64,000 bases of DNA from Lentinula raphanica (GCA_027919835.1 JANVFP010000009.1:1426001-1490000); one strand, 5' to 3'. Positions 32,567 through 42,955 are shown, counted from the first letter of the stretch. Program-made: numbers and translations. The notes: generated by a model not told the origin, from the sequence alone.

Positions 32567-34257
32567 AATACACCCATTTTGCGTGCAGGCATGCAATGGC
32601 CTAATTTTAACGATTAGAGCCTTGTAGAGTACTAAAGGACTGTAGTGAGCCCGAGCTGACAGTCAAACTTGTATCATGTTAATGCCAGGACGTCAGATCC
32701 AGACAGGAAAACACATCCTGACGAATAATAAGAGTTCACACTCAAGTCCCTTGGTCGGGGAGTCCTTCAAGACAAAGCCACCTCTGATATGAGCTATCAA
32801 GGGATTATCAACTTAGTTTTCAACGCCTAATGGCCAACTGAGTATGATACTGCACCGAGACGAGCTTAGAACCAATAGATCTATTCGTATTACCAGTGGG
32901 GATGGATTATTCAAGGCCCAGACTCAACAGATCTGTTCACTTAGATCGAGTTTCGGGCTGGATCAGGTCGCAGGAATGTGACTAAACGGAGAAACAACCA
33001 AAGTGTATCATCCCAGTTACATGTGGACGTTTCCTAAATGGGAAATAGACGCCTGAGATGTACAGCTTTGACCAGGAGTGTTGCAAGGGTAGATCTTTCG
33101 ACTTCACCATTGTCAAACCTCTGGATCTATTCGATATATGCATATTGTTGGAAAGCTAGAAGCCAAACGAACCTATTGGGACAGGTTTCCCCCCTTTATA
33201 TGTACTCCCATTCAGTTGGAGAGGCATACAACCGTTCACATAGCGGAATCAAATGAGGAAATGTTTGAGTTACCTGTGCAGGAGCTTATCCGTGCCCTTT
33301 AACCACCAGCATGTGGATGGACGCACAGACCAGGTCCGGATTCAAAGGTCAGGCAACTAGATCTCGACGAAGGACCACCAGAAATGGACATTTTACTTGT
33401 TTTTATCCTTTTTACTCTCTGTTTCTCTGGTGTTTGTATCGTTTCTCGTCCTATCTTTCCTTATTTGTATCAGATCTCGGACTCCGTTCTCTCAAATCTA
33501 TAGATCTATTCCATAAAATAGTAAATTGGCTACAGATCTATTCGTAGAAGTACTTAAGGATGTAGCCTACAAAAATATAGTTTAGGTTTTGTGCCCAGTT
33601 TCTCTGACTAGCTAACCTTTGCTCTCATACGTGAGGAGTAAAGGCTTTGTAAGCCGGGCGGTCTTCGAAAGTGGTTGTGAAATTCTCATCTCGTTAGGCC
33701 CGATATCCTGTCAGTTGATAAAGTCTCAGCTAGATTTGAATCGAAGGTAGACTCCTATCGTGGAGATACAGAGGGCTTGGTTCTCGGTTGTTCCAAGTGA
33801 GCGTTCAGAGTTTCGGTGGCTCTGTTCAAGCAGACGTGTGGTGATCGGTGATCCATACGAGCTGTGAAGGTTTCCTGTGATCGGTGATCAGTAGATCTTC
33901 AACCTGGTTCTGATAGTATTTGTGTGGTCATAAAGTCTGATCTATACGAGTTCTCTCGTTCCTTGTAAACCCTTTGAGTGGATCACTCACCCCCTTCGAG
34001 TCCAGATCAAAGATCTGTACTTCCGTGTCACTTCGCTCTGTTGACCTGTATTGCGGATCCAGTAGATCTTTTAAGACTACCAGTTCGTTCTAAGGTATAA
34101 GATCATGCGGAATCTCTGACAACGCCCCACACCTCGCTTAAATACATTTGACAAACGACATAAGAAGTATATTGGTGATCAGTGTTCAGTGATAAAGTCA
34201 CTAGGTCATTAGATCTATCCAACGAAGCATTAAATTGCACCCTTCATATCCTCGTTA
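32567..34257 (+). repeat. 3' LTR of the giant retrotransposon
   Basis: Second copy of the 1691-bp repeat, preceded by the purine run GGGGGAGA and followed by TCGGT and the pogo transposase reading frame. Confidence 0.93.
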
Positions 34258-35634
34258 TCGGTCATGATACGGACAGGCGTTATCTGACGGATTGGTGCAA
34301 CAGCTTGGACCGATGTAGTTTGGCTCGGAGCCATCATTTCTGCAGTGACCACAGATGGATCGAAGGGGATAACGCCCGTTTTCCAAAAGGCAGCCTTGAT
34401 ATTTGCCTCCGTAAGTGTCTCCGTATGAGCTTCCGCATACACACTGAGGAAATTTGTCTTGTCAACAGCATGTCCTTCACGCTCCCAGCGATCCCGAGCC
34501 TTCGTCCAGTTTTTCTTCATTGGAGAGAATATCACAACGTCAAGACCCTGGTAGACGTGGGTGCTGTGAGACGGGTAGCTGACGATTTCAATCTTGTTCA
34601 ATCGTGCGTATTCTAGAAATGTTTGCGTGTAGTGTGACACATGACCATCAACCAAAAGCAGCCTTCGCCTTCCATTCGCCTTTGTTCGTGTCTCGTTGTC
34701 GAAGTGCTCTATCCAAGCCCGGCCAATCTCGCCATCTGTATACCCCTTGTTCGAATAGCCGAGTCTGTTCAATATCAGTCAGTACAGTCTGTTATCAATG
34801 CTGTAAAGGTACTAACGATGCATTTAAAGGGTTGTTCTGCTTCCACTTCGCTTGGTATCCTTTCCCCTTGTAGATAACTGCAGGAGCAGTCGACGAGCCA
34901 TCTCCACAAATCGTCACAATCACAGTGATATTCTCTCGGTCACCACTTCTCTGCTGGTGCTGTATCTTTTTCTTTGCAGCTCCAATGGCCCGGGTTTTCT
35001 GACCAATCCCTTTTTGTAGTCCAGTCTCATCGGTGCCATATGTCAACTCTGCCGCAACCACATCATCTCCCCCATTTCCTTCGATAACCTTTCTGAGCAG
35101 CTCGAAATAGTGTCGGTGGTTATATGGATTAACAGCGCGCGCACGGGAGTGGTCTATTGAGTGAGTCCAGTACATCTCGAGCCTATCGTTATGATCTGAT
35201 ACGAAGCATGTTGTCCAGTTCTTTCCAATGCCTTTCTTGGGAAAATTCTGAAGATGGCGAGCCCGTGCAATTGCGTCGGCATGTTCCTTGAGTCGTTTGT
35301 GATTGAGTGGGAAACCACGCTCTGCATAGTAGATGACCTCCTCTATCAATACCTCTTCCTCTTTGTTATTCAACCAACGCTGTGCCTCTTTTGCCTGAGC
35401 ATGACTTCGTCCATCATTCACCCATCTATGTAATGTTGAATCTGAGAGCTTGATTGTCTTCTTTGTGTCCTGGAAACACTGTGCTTCGACTGTTTTGCAG
35501 ATTTTTTTGAATGAAAATGACTCGCCCATGTTTTTCTTTTCCTTATACAATGCAATGGCTTGTTGCATGTACTGTTCCTGTAGTGCTGATGCACCCTGCT
35601 TCTTCTTGCGGTCGGATTGAGCACGACCAACCAT
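34258..35634 (-). pseudogene. Pogo-like transposase, N-terminal and catalytic part
   Basis: The start is taken at Met-Val-Gly-Arg-Ala-Gln (35634), the first ATG followed by conserved-looking sequence. Order: psq-like HTH (KLSDSTLHRWVNDGRSHAQA), CENP-B-type HTH (GIGKNWTTCFVSDH), then the DDE-fold with D1 in YGTDETGLQKG, D2 in LLLVDGHVSHYT and D3 in YQGLDVVIFSPMKKNW. An intron of ~50 nt (about 34767-34817, GTTAGT...CAG) separates D1 from D2. The frame is broken at 34258 by the LTR retrotransposon and resumes at 7740. All three catalytic Asp residues are present, so the only visible lesion is the insertion. Confidence 0.88.
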
Positions 35635-36100
35635 GAGAATAGAATGAGTTTGTACGAATTCTGCGAGCATCCCAAAGCAGTAAAATCTCGGCCACATGGG
35701 CCGCTTATCATTTCTCCATTTGTATGCGTGATGTGACAGTACTCTTCGCTGCTCCAGTCTTATCCTCGTTCTCTGCACCAGTATCAAATGAGATGCCAGA
35801 ATTAAAGGTCAAGCCATGTAACTTATGTCCATATCAGTCAATGCTACAAATTTAGATGTGGTCTCTGCATAGAATATCGAACGGTAACCCTCATAAATTT
35901 CATTCATGTCCCAGAAAGCACATTTTGAGCTACTATACTTGTATTTCTGATATTATAGCCTATCGGAGCAGCCATACAAACAATGCTTGAGCATTACTTC
36001 AGAGCTAACGAAGATTTGAGGTCATCCGGTACAAAGATCATTGCAAAAAATCAGTTGTCCCAAATGATGGTGTCATCCCAAATGATGGTGGATGACTGTA

Positions 36101-36549
36101 GTCTGTACAGATGGAGGAATGTGCTGGATAGTGAAATCAGAGCTCAAATAGAGCAAGGGGACATGCAGGCAGCCTCACCCAAGTCAGAGATGGTGGGGGA
36201 AGGAAAGGAAGAATGGGAGATCAAAAACTGATGATGAAACTCGCTTTTACAGGCCTCTGCTCAGACCTCTGGCACCTGTAGCAGCCACCATCAGGACCAG
36301 ATCAACCCCATCATGATATGCCTGATGCATGTGAAGATGGGACCATGTGCAGCTATCAGCTGATAATCCAAGCGCCCCATAGGCGCTGAGATTGTCCGAA
36401 ATATGTCCAGAGACCCATGTGATGTGTCTAGGCATGGTCCAGAGTGATCTAAAGGCTCTGGGAGTGAAATAACACTCAAGTCCGTTTTTTGTGTTTTGAG
36501 TGTGCAACTTGAAATGACGATTGCAGGAGAGCCAGTGAACCGAATGCCG
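36101..36549 (-). mobile_element. Solo YR-retrotransposon unit, 5' part (split by the pogo element)
   Basis: Continues the unit at 6123-6563 (TAGTCTGTACAGATGGAGGA onward). Homology to the other units stops near GAATGCC at 36549, so this unit is 5'-truncated or was cut by later events. Confidence 0.8.
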
Positions 36550-36862
36550 CAAGCAAAGCCTGCGCCAAAATTAGTCAGAATTAGTAAGACAGCGTAATCA
36601 GAATTAATCAGCAAAAAGTGTCATGATGCTGACATAGTATCATGTGATCCCCGCCGTTTGCGCCCATAGCCCGCCCAGCTCAATGCAGAAGCGAGATCCT
36701 CGGGTCCCGCAAGATCTGAGGGGAGATACTGCGAAGTGGAAGTCATTTTGATACGACTTCTTATGACGTCTCCGAGGATAGAGTCCTCATGCTGAGAGAC
36801 AGTTACTCGGAGAAGCATCTTCAAAGGCTGAACCGTCTACTCTACCAAGCACCAAGCTGAAC
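36550..36862. other. Region upstream of the MULE gene
   Basis: About 310 bases between the end of the YR unit and the first possible MULE exon. No repeat end or gene recognised. A MULE terminal inverted repeat would be expected here but I could not match one to a partner. Confidence 0.3.
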
Positions 36863-37071
36863 ATGACGGAAAAATACCTGCTCAATGGACACGAAATGAG
36901 TCCCTTTGTACAGCCAGCTCTAGTGAGTCGCTGTAAGAATGGAAACATGATAGCCTCAAACCAGAATGGATAGGGACAACAGGTGAAAGTTCCTGCTCCG
37001 TCGATGCATTGGGCAGAGCTTGCCCATTCCCTGCCACCATTGAACCCGAAACGCGTTAGAAAGGTTGTTTC
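36863..37071 (+). pseudogene. Possible 5' exons of the MULE gene
   Basis: ATG at 36863 (Met-Thr-Glu-Lys-Tyr-Leu-Leu), donor GTGAGT at 36923, acceptor near 36982, then an open stretch up to the GTTTC duplication (37067-37071) of the LTR element. The continuation at 39858 is plausible but the frame choice is unclear. Confidence 0.35.
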
Positions 37072-37803
37072 TGTTAGGGTCGTGCCAGATAGGGTCGGAG
37101 GGGTCCGGAGGTTCCGGAGTCGGACCTAGTAGGTCCTGGGATCGGACTTAGGAAGTACCGAGCAGGTAGAAAAGTGTACAAGACCCTACGGATGGTTGCA
37201 GGACTTGGTGCTGTTATTGACCAACACCTTCTACTTGCTGCGTGTCCCTGAGGGTAGGTGACGAACGTAAGGATCCAATAGGACCGTCGGACCGTGGGAA
37301 AGTCGGAGTCGGAGTCGGAGTCGGACTAAACAGAGAATCGAACGGACTAGATGTGAAGGCAGAGGTTGTACTAGATAGGACTGAAACTAGTACCAGAGGT
37401 AACTAGGTCGTACCCAAGTCGATTTCGAGGTTAAGCCTACAGTACAAACTACTAAGGCTTATATACCAGTCTCGGAGTAATCAAGTTCCGAGGCTGTCAA
37501 GTAATTAACAATAACTATTGTAAAGTCATAACAAAAGAATGAATGTACTTATTGTAAAATAAAAGACAATAAGAGTGATAGGCATAAAGACAATAAGGAC
37601 TGTGGCTGTGCCTCCGAATCGGATCGGAGTTATACACTAATAAACAAGCAAACATTAAGTACAAGCTCCGGAGTCGGAGCCATCGGAGCCATCGGAGCTA
37701 TAAAAGCCATCGGAGTAGAAATAACAAACATAAAATGAGTGTGAGGGGATTAGGGAGGGGTCTGGATCGGAATCGGATCGGAGTCGGAGGTATGAATATA
37801 ACA
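37072..37803 (-). repeat. 3' LTR of the non-autonomous element
   Basis: 732 bp; on the - strand it follows the polypurine-like AAGGAGATA (in 37804-37816). Contains a short triplicated GAGTCG run near 37310-37325. Confidence 0.9.
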
Positions 37804-37815
37804 GTATCTCCTTGT

Positions 37816-38567
37816 TAGGCTTGAGCCCTCGAAAGCCTATAAGTGAGTCAGAGTGTGTAAGGGCAAAAACAAAACAAGTAGAACAGAAAAAATAAAGTTG
37901 GGTCCAGAGTATCGGAGGGATAGGATCCAAGAAGGTGCCAAAGGAAGGAGCAAACATAGAAATCCAAAATCTAAATACCACTGCAAAGGTTTTACTCAAA
38001 AATGAGTAACAAAAACTGTACACTTCCGAAGAATGCACAAAAGGTGATGGAAGTCCATCCAAGAGGTTCCGAAAACTCCGAAATCGGAGCCGTCGGAGTA
38101 GCCAAGGCATAAGAAACACAAACAGAAGGGGCCGATCAGTATTTGTTCCAAGCTACCGAAGGTCAACGGACCAGAAGTGGGAGTTGAAACTATAATCAAG
38201 CCTATAATGTAAGAATTTCTAACAGAGGGGCAGTGCATATGAAGAAGATGAAAACAAAGGGTAAGTGGCACAGAAAAATCTCGGAACCATCGGACATAAG
38301 TGACCCAAATCAACAGAATGAACAAATATAACAAACAATGAGTGAACAGGGGGAAAATAACAGAAAAAGGTCGGACTTCAATGAACAAAAATATAAGAAA
38401 TAAAGGACATAACAAACAGAGGTTAAACAGACAATAAAATCGGAGTAAAGTCGGACTAAAATCGGAGTCGGACCGGAGCAACATCGGAAACAATAAAAAC
38501 AAACTAGAACACAAGCAGGAGACAAAAAGAACACAAAAACTTAGCCTGAAAATGCCTCGGAGCAAGT
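37816..38567 (-). other. Internal non-coding part of the LARD element
   Basis: About 750 bases between the gag-like stop and the 3' LTR. The open frame on the - strand (Phe/Leu/Ser/Cys-rich) looks like a composition effect, not a protein. TCGGA motifs continue here at high density. Confidence 0.4.
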
Positions 38568-39053
38568 CTAATACCAGTCCGAGTCATTTCCTACATCTCC
38601 ATCGGAGCCCTCGTCATCTGATTGCTCGGAGCTCTCCTCATCCGAGGAGTCAGTGGTTTGACCCCGGAGCCTAGGACAATTGGCTCGGAAATGATCTCCA
38701 CCACAGTAGAAGCAAAGAGCCATTCTCCAGCGCCTTTCTCTCTCTTCTGGAAGTAACCTTCCATCGGATCCGAGTATAGGTCTGGAATCTGACTCAGAAT
38801 CCTCGGAATTGGAGGAAACATCGGTTGGAGGACCGGAGTTATTGGAATCGGAGTAGTCTGAGGGTTGATTATTAGAATCGGAGTTGTAGGAGTTATAATC
38901 GGAGGAACCGTCGGAAACGTCGGAGCCAGCATCGGAGGATGAGTCATTGACATCACCTTCAGAGCTGTCTGAGGAGGAATAGGTGTCCGGAAGGGAATGA
39001 GCATAGTCATAGAAAGTTTGAGCATCGGAGAAATCCATGACAGAAGTGAACAA
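38568..39053 (-). CDS. Gag-like acidic protein with zinc knuckle
   Basis: 161 codons from ATG 39053; a second ATG at 39038 is also possible. The N-terminal ~100 residues are extremely rich in Ser, Asp and Asn. Then comes ERRWRMALCFYCGGDHFRANC, a zinc knuckle with one residue less than the usual spacing (C-x2-C-x3-H-x4-C), then a Ser/Glu/Asp tail. A nucleocapsid-type RNA-binding module is the likely role. Many codons are built from the TCCGA/TCGGA motif that fills this element. Confidence 0.6.
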   Translation of the reverse strand: MFTSVMDFSDAQTFYDYAHSLPDTYSSSDSSEGDVNDSSSDAGSDVSDGSSDYNSYNSDSNNQPSDYSDSNNSGPPTDVSSNSEDSESDSRPILGSDGRLLPEERERRWRMALCFYCGGDHFRANCPRLRGQTTDSSDEESSEQSDDEGSDGDVGNDSDWY

Positions 39054-39086
39054 GAACAGAATGTCGGAACAGCAAATAGAAAAGGA

Positions 39087-39098
39087 TAACCTCGAAAT
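39087..39098 (-). other. Candidate self-priming primer-binding site
   Basis: On the - strand ATTTCGAGGTTA lies two bases inside the LTR. It does not start with TGG but is complementary over 12 bases to TAACCTCGAAAT within the LTR, as in Tf1/sushi elements whose RNA 5' end primes its own reverse transcription. Confidence 0.45.
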
Positions 39099-39100
39099 AC

Positions 39101-39852
39101 TGTTAGGGTCATGCCAGATAGGGTCGGAGGGGTCCGGAGGTTCCGGAGTCGGACCTAGTAGGTCCTGGGATCGGACTTAGGAAGTACCGAGCAGGTAGAA
39201 AAGTGTACAAGACCCTACGGATGGTTGCAGGACTTGGTGCTGTTATTGACCAACACCTTCTACTTGCTGCGTGTCCCTGAGGGTAGGTGACGAACGTAAG
39301 GATCCAATAGGACCGTCGGACCGTGGGAAAGTCGGAGTCGGAGTCGGAGTCGGACTAAACAGAGAATCGAACGGACTAGATGTGAAGGCAGAGGTTGTAC
39401 TAGATAGGACTGAAACTAGTACCAGAGGTAACTAGGTCGTACCCAAGTCGATTTCGAGGTTAAGCCTACAGTACAAACTACTAAGGCTTATATACCAGTC
39501 TCGGAGTAATCAAGTTCCGAGGCTGTCAAGTAATTAACAATAACTATTGTAAAGTCATAACAAAAGAATGAATGTACTTATTGTAAAATAAAAGACAATA
39601 AGAGTGATAGGCATAAAGACAATAAGGACTGTGGCTGTGCCTCCGAATCGGATCGGAGTTATACACTAATAAACAAGCAAACATTAAGTACAAGCTCCGG
39701 AGTCGGAGCCATCGGAGCCATCGGAGCCATCGGAGCTATAAAAGCCATCGGAGTAGAAATAACAAACATAAAATGAGTGTGAGGGGATTAGGGAGGGGTC
39801 TGGATCGGAATCGGATCGGAATCGGATCGGAGTCGGAGGTATGAATATAACA
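39101..39852 (-). repeat. 5' LTR of the non-autonomous element
   Basis: 752 bp, near-identical to the other LTR apart from two short repeat expansions. Contains TAACCTCGAAAT (39462 down to 39451, - strand), complementary to the candidate primer-binding site. Confidence 0.9.
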
Positions 39853-39857
39853 GTTTC

Positions 39858-42813
39858 GTTGATAGCAGAGATGTGATGAAGGAGTTAAATATTTCTTCCA
39901 GATTGCCTTCCACAAGCTCTGTGTCTCAGAAGAGCAACAGTCGCAGTTGAAGGAGATTTATAAGTCCCAAAAGCACTTCGAACATGAGTATTCTGAAACT
40001 GAACAGGAAGCCGCTACTGCAAAGCTGGTGGAACTCAAATTGGATCAAGTTGCCCGTAAAGACTTAGAGAATCGCTGGAGTGTTTGTACATCAGCACGTT
40101 CAGGATCAATACAACGAACCCTTTTCCAATGGTAGGCATATGATGATAACTAGTAGTGAAGCCTTCAGACTTGAAACTGATGCCCTTGCAAAGTGGATGT
40201 GGTTATGATTCGAAAGCCCGTCAAATTCGAGATGAAGCCAAAGGGGTCAAGCGGAGTTCTGAGGATTGGAGACGACGCACTCCATACCCATTCAAAGGCT
40301 GTATTGCACACGTTGAAGTCATCGAAAAAGACAACGGCTTGGTGACTTGGATTGCAGGATTTTTCGAGCACAACGAAGCCTGTCAGGCAGCCTTTCTGGA
40401 GCGCTGCCCACCGATACCTTTACATGAACATGTGTACAAGGTCGCCTTGCAGCAACTTCAAAGTGGAGCAAGGTATGATCCTGCATGCTAGTGTTAGTTT
40501 GAGCAGTCTATCCCCAATATTCACCTACGATTGATAGTATTACGGCCATTCAAGACAAAAATCGTGAAATGATAGCAAATAGATGCTACCGTGATATGAG
40601 CTCCTACGATCTAGCCTCCGCCAACGTTCAATACCTGTTTCTACCTTCCGATCATGGTACCTTATACCGGAAGGCTGCTCGAAACATAGGTGTCAATGCT
40701 TGGGAGCTTCCACAACATAATGTTGATGCCTGGCTCAATCCCGATAGTCCACAGTACAATCCTGAGATTTCCAAAGCGGTTTTTCATTACTCTGCACAAG
40801 CAGAGGCTGGAGATTGATTTGAAATCTGTATTTCTACTCCAGAGATGGACGAAGCTGCCTACCAACATGCTCATCACTCTCAGTTGGTTCTCGATGGGAC
40901 CTTTGGTATTTGCAGCTCCCGTTTGCTTCTTTTTATTGCTCTGGCTGTGGATGAAGACCGAAAGGGTGTTCCCATTGCATTCCTGCTATTTTCTGCTTCT
41001 GCGAATGCCCGAGCAACACATGCCTCATACGATAGTAGTATTCTGATCAAACTACTTGGGGCTTGGAAATCTCACCTCGTCAGCAAGTTTGGATCATTCG
41101 AGCCATACTCCTGCATAACCGATACGGATACCAAAGAGCGCAATGCACTCACCACAGTATGGCCTCACATTATACTCCTTATTTGCAAGTTCCATCTTCG
41201 ACAATGCTGGACGAACAATTGGAAGAAGCTACTGAAGTTTAATGGCTCTGAATACTGGAAAGATCTCATCCGAAACACACTTTACACCCTTGAAGTTCAG
41301 TACGTTGCACTATGTGCATAATCTTCTGGCCGAAGTCATACATTAACACGCTCTAGGCTCATATCTAGTGTCGAGCATTCCGGGGCACTTGCCTTGATCG
41401 AGTCGAACCGTGCATTTCTTGAAAAGATAGTGGCCGGTTACGCTGAAGGAAAGCGGGCGGGGGAGGCAGGTCTAGCTCATCTTCAGTATCTCATCAACTA
41501 TTGGATGAGTATATCACTGTGGCAGAGCTGGTCAGAATGGGGTAGAATTGCAGCAGCATCGGCAATCCAAATTCCCGTCGAGGGTATCATTCCAACTACC
41601 AATCATCTAGAATCATTTAATGCCATCTTGAAACGAAAGTACATCAGCCAGCATCTCCACTCTGGTCATCGCCTTCGTTTCGATCTCCTCATATTTCTTC
41701 TAGTCACCCAAATCTTACCCCATGTCTATAGCCGACGTCGAGCGATGCACGAGTACTCAAGATGGCTTGATACACGGTTTTTCAAGAAAGCGGGTGGGCG
41801 GAACATATCAGAACTTCAAGCAACCCTTGCCGCCTCGAAAGAAGAACGGGCTCGTGTACTTCGTAGTGTATGCTGGTGGTCCCCAGATGCTACACGAGAT
41901 CGACAGGCCCAGGAGATTTTGTTGCAGCAGAAGCTGACTGGCATCAGCTTCGGAGAGTCCTCAGACACCTTTGTTGCAACTTGCCCTACATCTCGCCTGA
42001 GCTCCTCTTGTTATAGCTTGAAGGTCTGTCGAAACGGAGTGAGTTCTTGTACCTGCCTCGATTTCTATAACCGCGGTGGGGCTTGCAAGCATCTCCGGGC
42101 ATTCCGCCTGCTGATTGACGGTTGGGTCAGTCAAGGACTCTACGCTTTGCTTGAATACCCACCAACTCTAGCTAGTGCTCAGGCTCTCAACCAGCATTCA
42201 CGAGCAGTCTTGCCTGAATCCTCCCCCGTTCCCCCCTCTATTCTTCCCAGTGATGCCACTTTGAAGAATTGGGCTGATTTACAAGCTCTCGCTAATGATG
42301 AGACTATCTTGGGAGGCGCAGGTGATAGCACTCTTTATGGGGTTGCAAGCAGTAACGAGGAATCTCAATCTGATAGCGAATGTGAGGAGATCCAGAAGGG
42401 AGTAAAATCTTGTATGATCCTGATTCTGTAAATACTTACCAAAACACCAGCCCTCATTTGGCTTCTTCGAGGGTCAAAAACTGGCAATCAATGAGCAGAT
42501 TGGGCATCGCATAGCCCACGAAGTAGATGCAATGCTTCCGAAGTTGTTTGGCTTAGACTGTCTACTACAAGATGCATCCTCCCTACCAGACTCAACCCAT
42601 CTGCACCAATTCCAGAAGGTCATTGAATCTATCTCATTGCGGCTTTCACAGTTGGATGTTGCACTTGAACCGTCCTCCATACAAGAGGTCAACCGGTTCC
42701 AGGCTTTTGATGAAGAACTTCGGCTCAAGCGTCCTCGATTGCAGAATAACAACCTGAGAGCTCCTTCACCTGAAGCGAAACAGAAATGGAAGGCTTCGCA
42801 TGGTAATCTCTAG
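39858..42813 (+). pseudogene. MULE-type transposase with SWIM zinc finger (degenerate)
   Basis: Several exons: 39900-40133 (QLKEIYKSQKHFEHEYSE), 40169-40470 (GCIAHVEVIEKDNGLVTWIA), 40542-41300 with the catalytic domain, 41364-42402 and 42451-42813. The DDE core shows LVLDGTFGICSSRLLLF (first Asp), CITDTDTKERNAL (second Asp), CKFHLRQCW and, further on, TTNHLESFNAILKRKY (Glu region). The SWIM finger is SCTCLDFYNRGGACKHLRAF (CxC...CxH). Introns are short (GT...AG). An in-frame TGA at 40815 between GD and FEICISTPEMDE breaks the gene, and the 5' end is disrupted by the LTR element. Catalytic residues otherwise look preserved. Confidence 0.8.
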
Positions 42814-42955
42814 TAGTAGAACCACAAACTGCATGTCATTAGGTTTGATTCAGTAGCTCATTGATAGTTGAAAAGTTATCAAAACGTTGTAAGTATGCAG
42901 TATGTTTACTCGCATCCATCTTTAGCTATGAAAAGTAAATACAAGTCAATGTAAT

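Larger units (their letters stand above)
7741..34257 (+). mobile_element. Giant Gypsy-type LTR retrotransposon with antisense cargo genes
   Basis: Bounded by two 1691-bp LTRs and a 5-bp duplication TCGGT (7736-7740 and 34258-34262). Because one T is shared, a 4-bp TCGG duplication with LTRs one base longer is equally possible. Internal order: leader, gag, protease ORF, RT, RNase H, integrase (all +), then antisense gene B and antisense gene A, a polypurine tract and the 3' LTR. Total 26,517 bp; after subtracting three palindromic elements and one MITE about 17 kb remain, which is large for a Gypsy element. Pol has a frameshift and a stop, so this copy would need help in trans. Confidence 0.93.
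6564..36098 (-). mobile_element. Pogo-like DNA transposon (3.0 kb) carrying a nested 26.5-kb LTR element
   Basis: The termini are inverted repeats: left CAGTCATCCACCACCATTTG, right (reverse complement) CAGTCATCCACCATCATTTG, flanked by TA on both sides (6562-6563 and 36099-36100). The CAGT start, TA duplication and DDD transposase with a CENP-B-type DNA-binding half are pogo/Tc1-mariner traits. Without the LTR element the transposon is about 3013 bp. The right end carries the CATTTGGG motif twice, the left end once. The transposase gene is interrupted, so this copy is not autonomous as it stands. Confidence 0.9.
37072..39852 (-). mobile_element. Non-autonomous LTR retrotransposon (LARD/TRIM-like)
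   Basis: Two LTRs (37072-37803, 732 bp; 39101-39852, 752 bp) start TGTTAGGGTC and end ATATAACA, giving TGTTA...TAACA ends, with GTTTC duplicated at 37067-37071 and 39853-39857. The 20-bp length difference comes from an extra ATCGGAGCC-type repeat and an extra AATCGGATCGG-type repeat. The internal region (1297 bp) has one gag-like ORF on the - strand and no pol. The purine run AAGGAGATA next to the left LTR (read on -) supports the - orientation. The whole element is packed with TCGGA/CGGAG. Confidence 0.92.

Noticed and set aside
37816..38567. 189-codon frame on the - strand rich in Phe, Leu and Cys as a membrane protein
   Set aside because: It has no conserved start and overlaps other open frames; its composition follows from the TCGGA-rich, AT-rich sequence.
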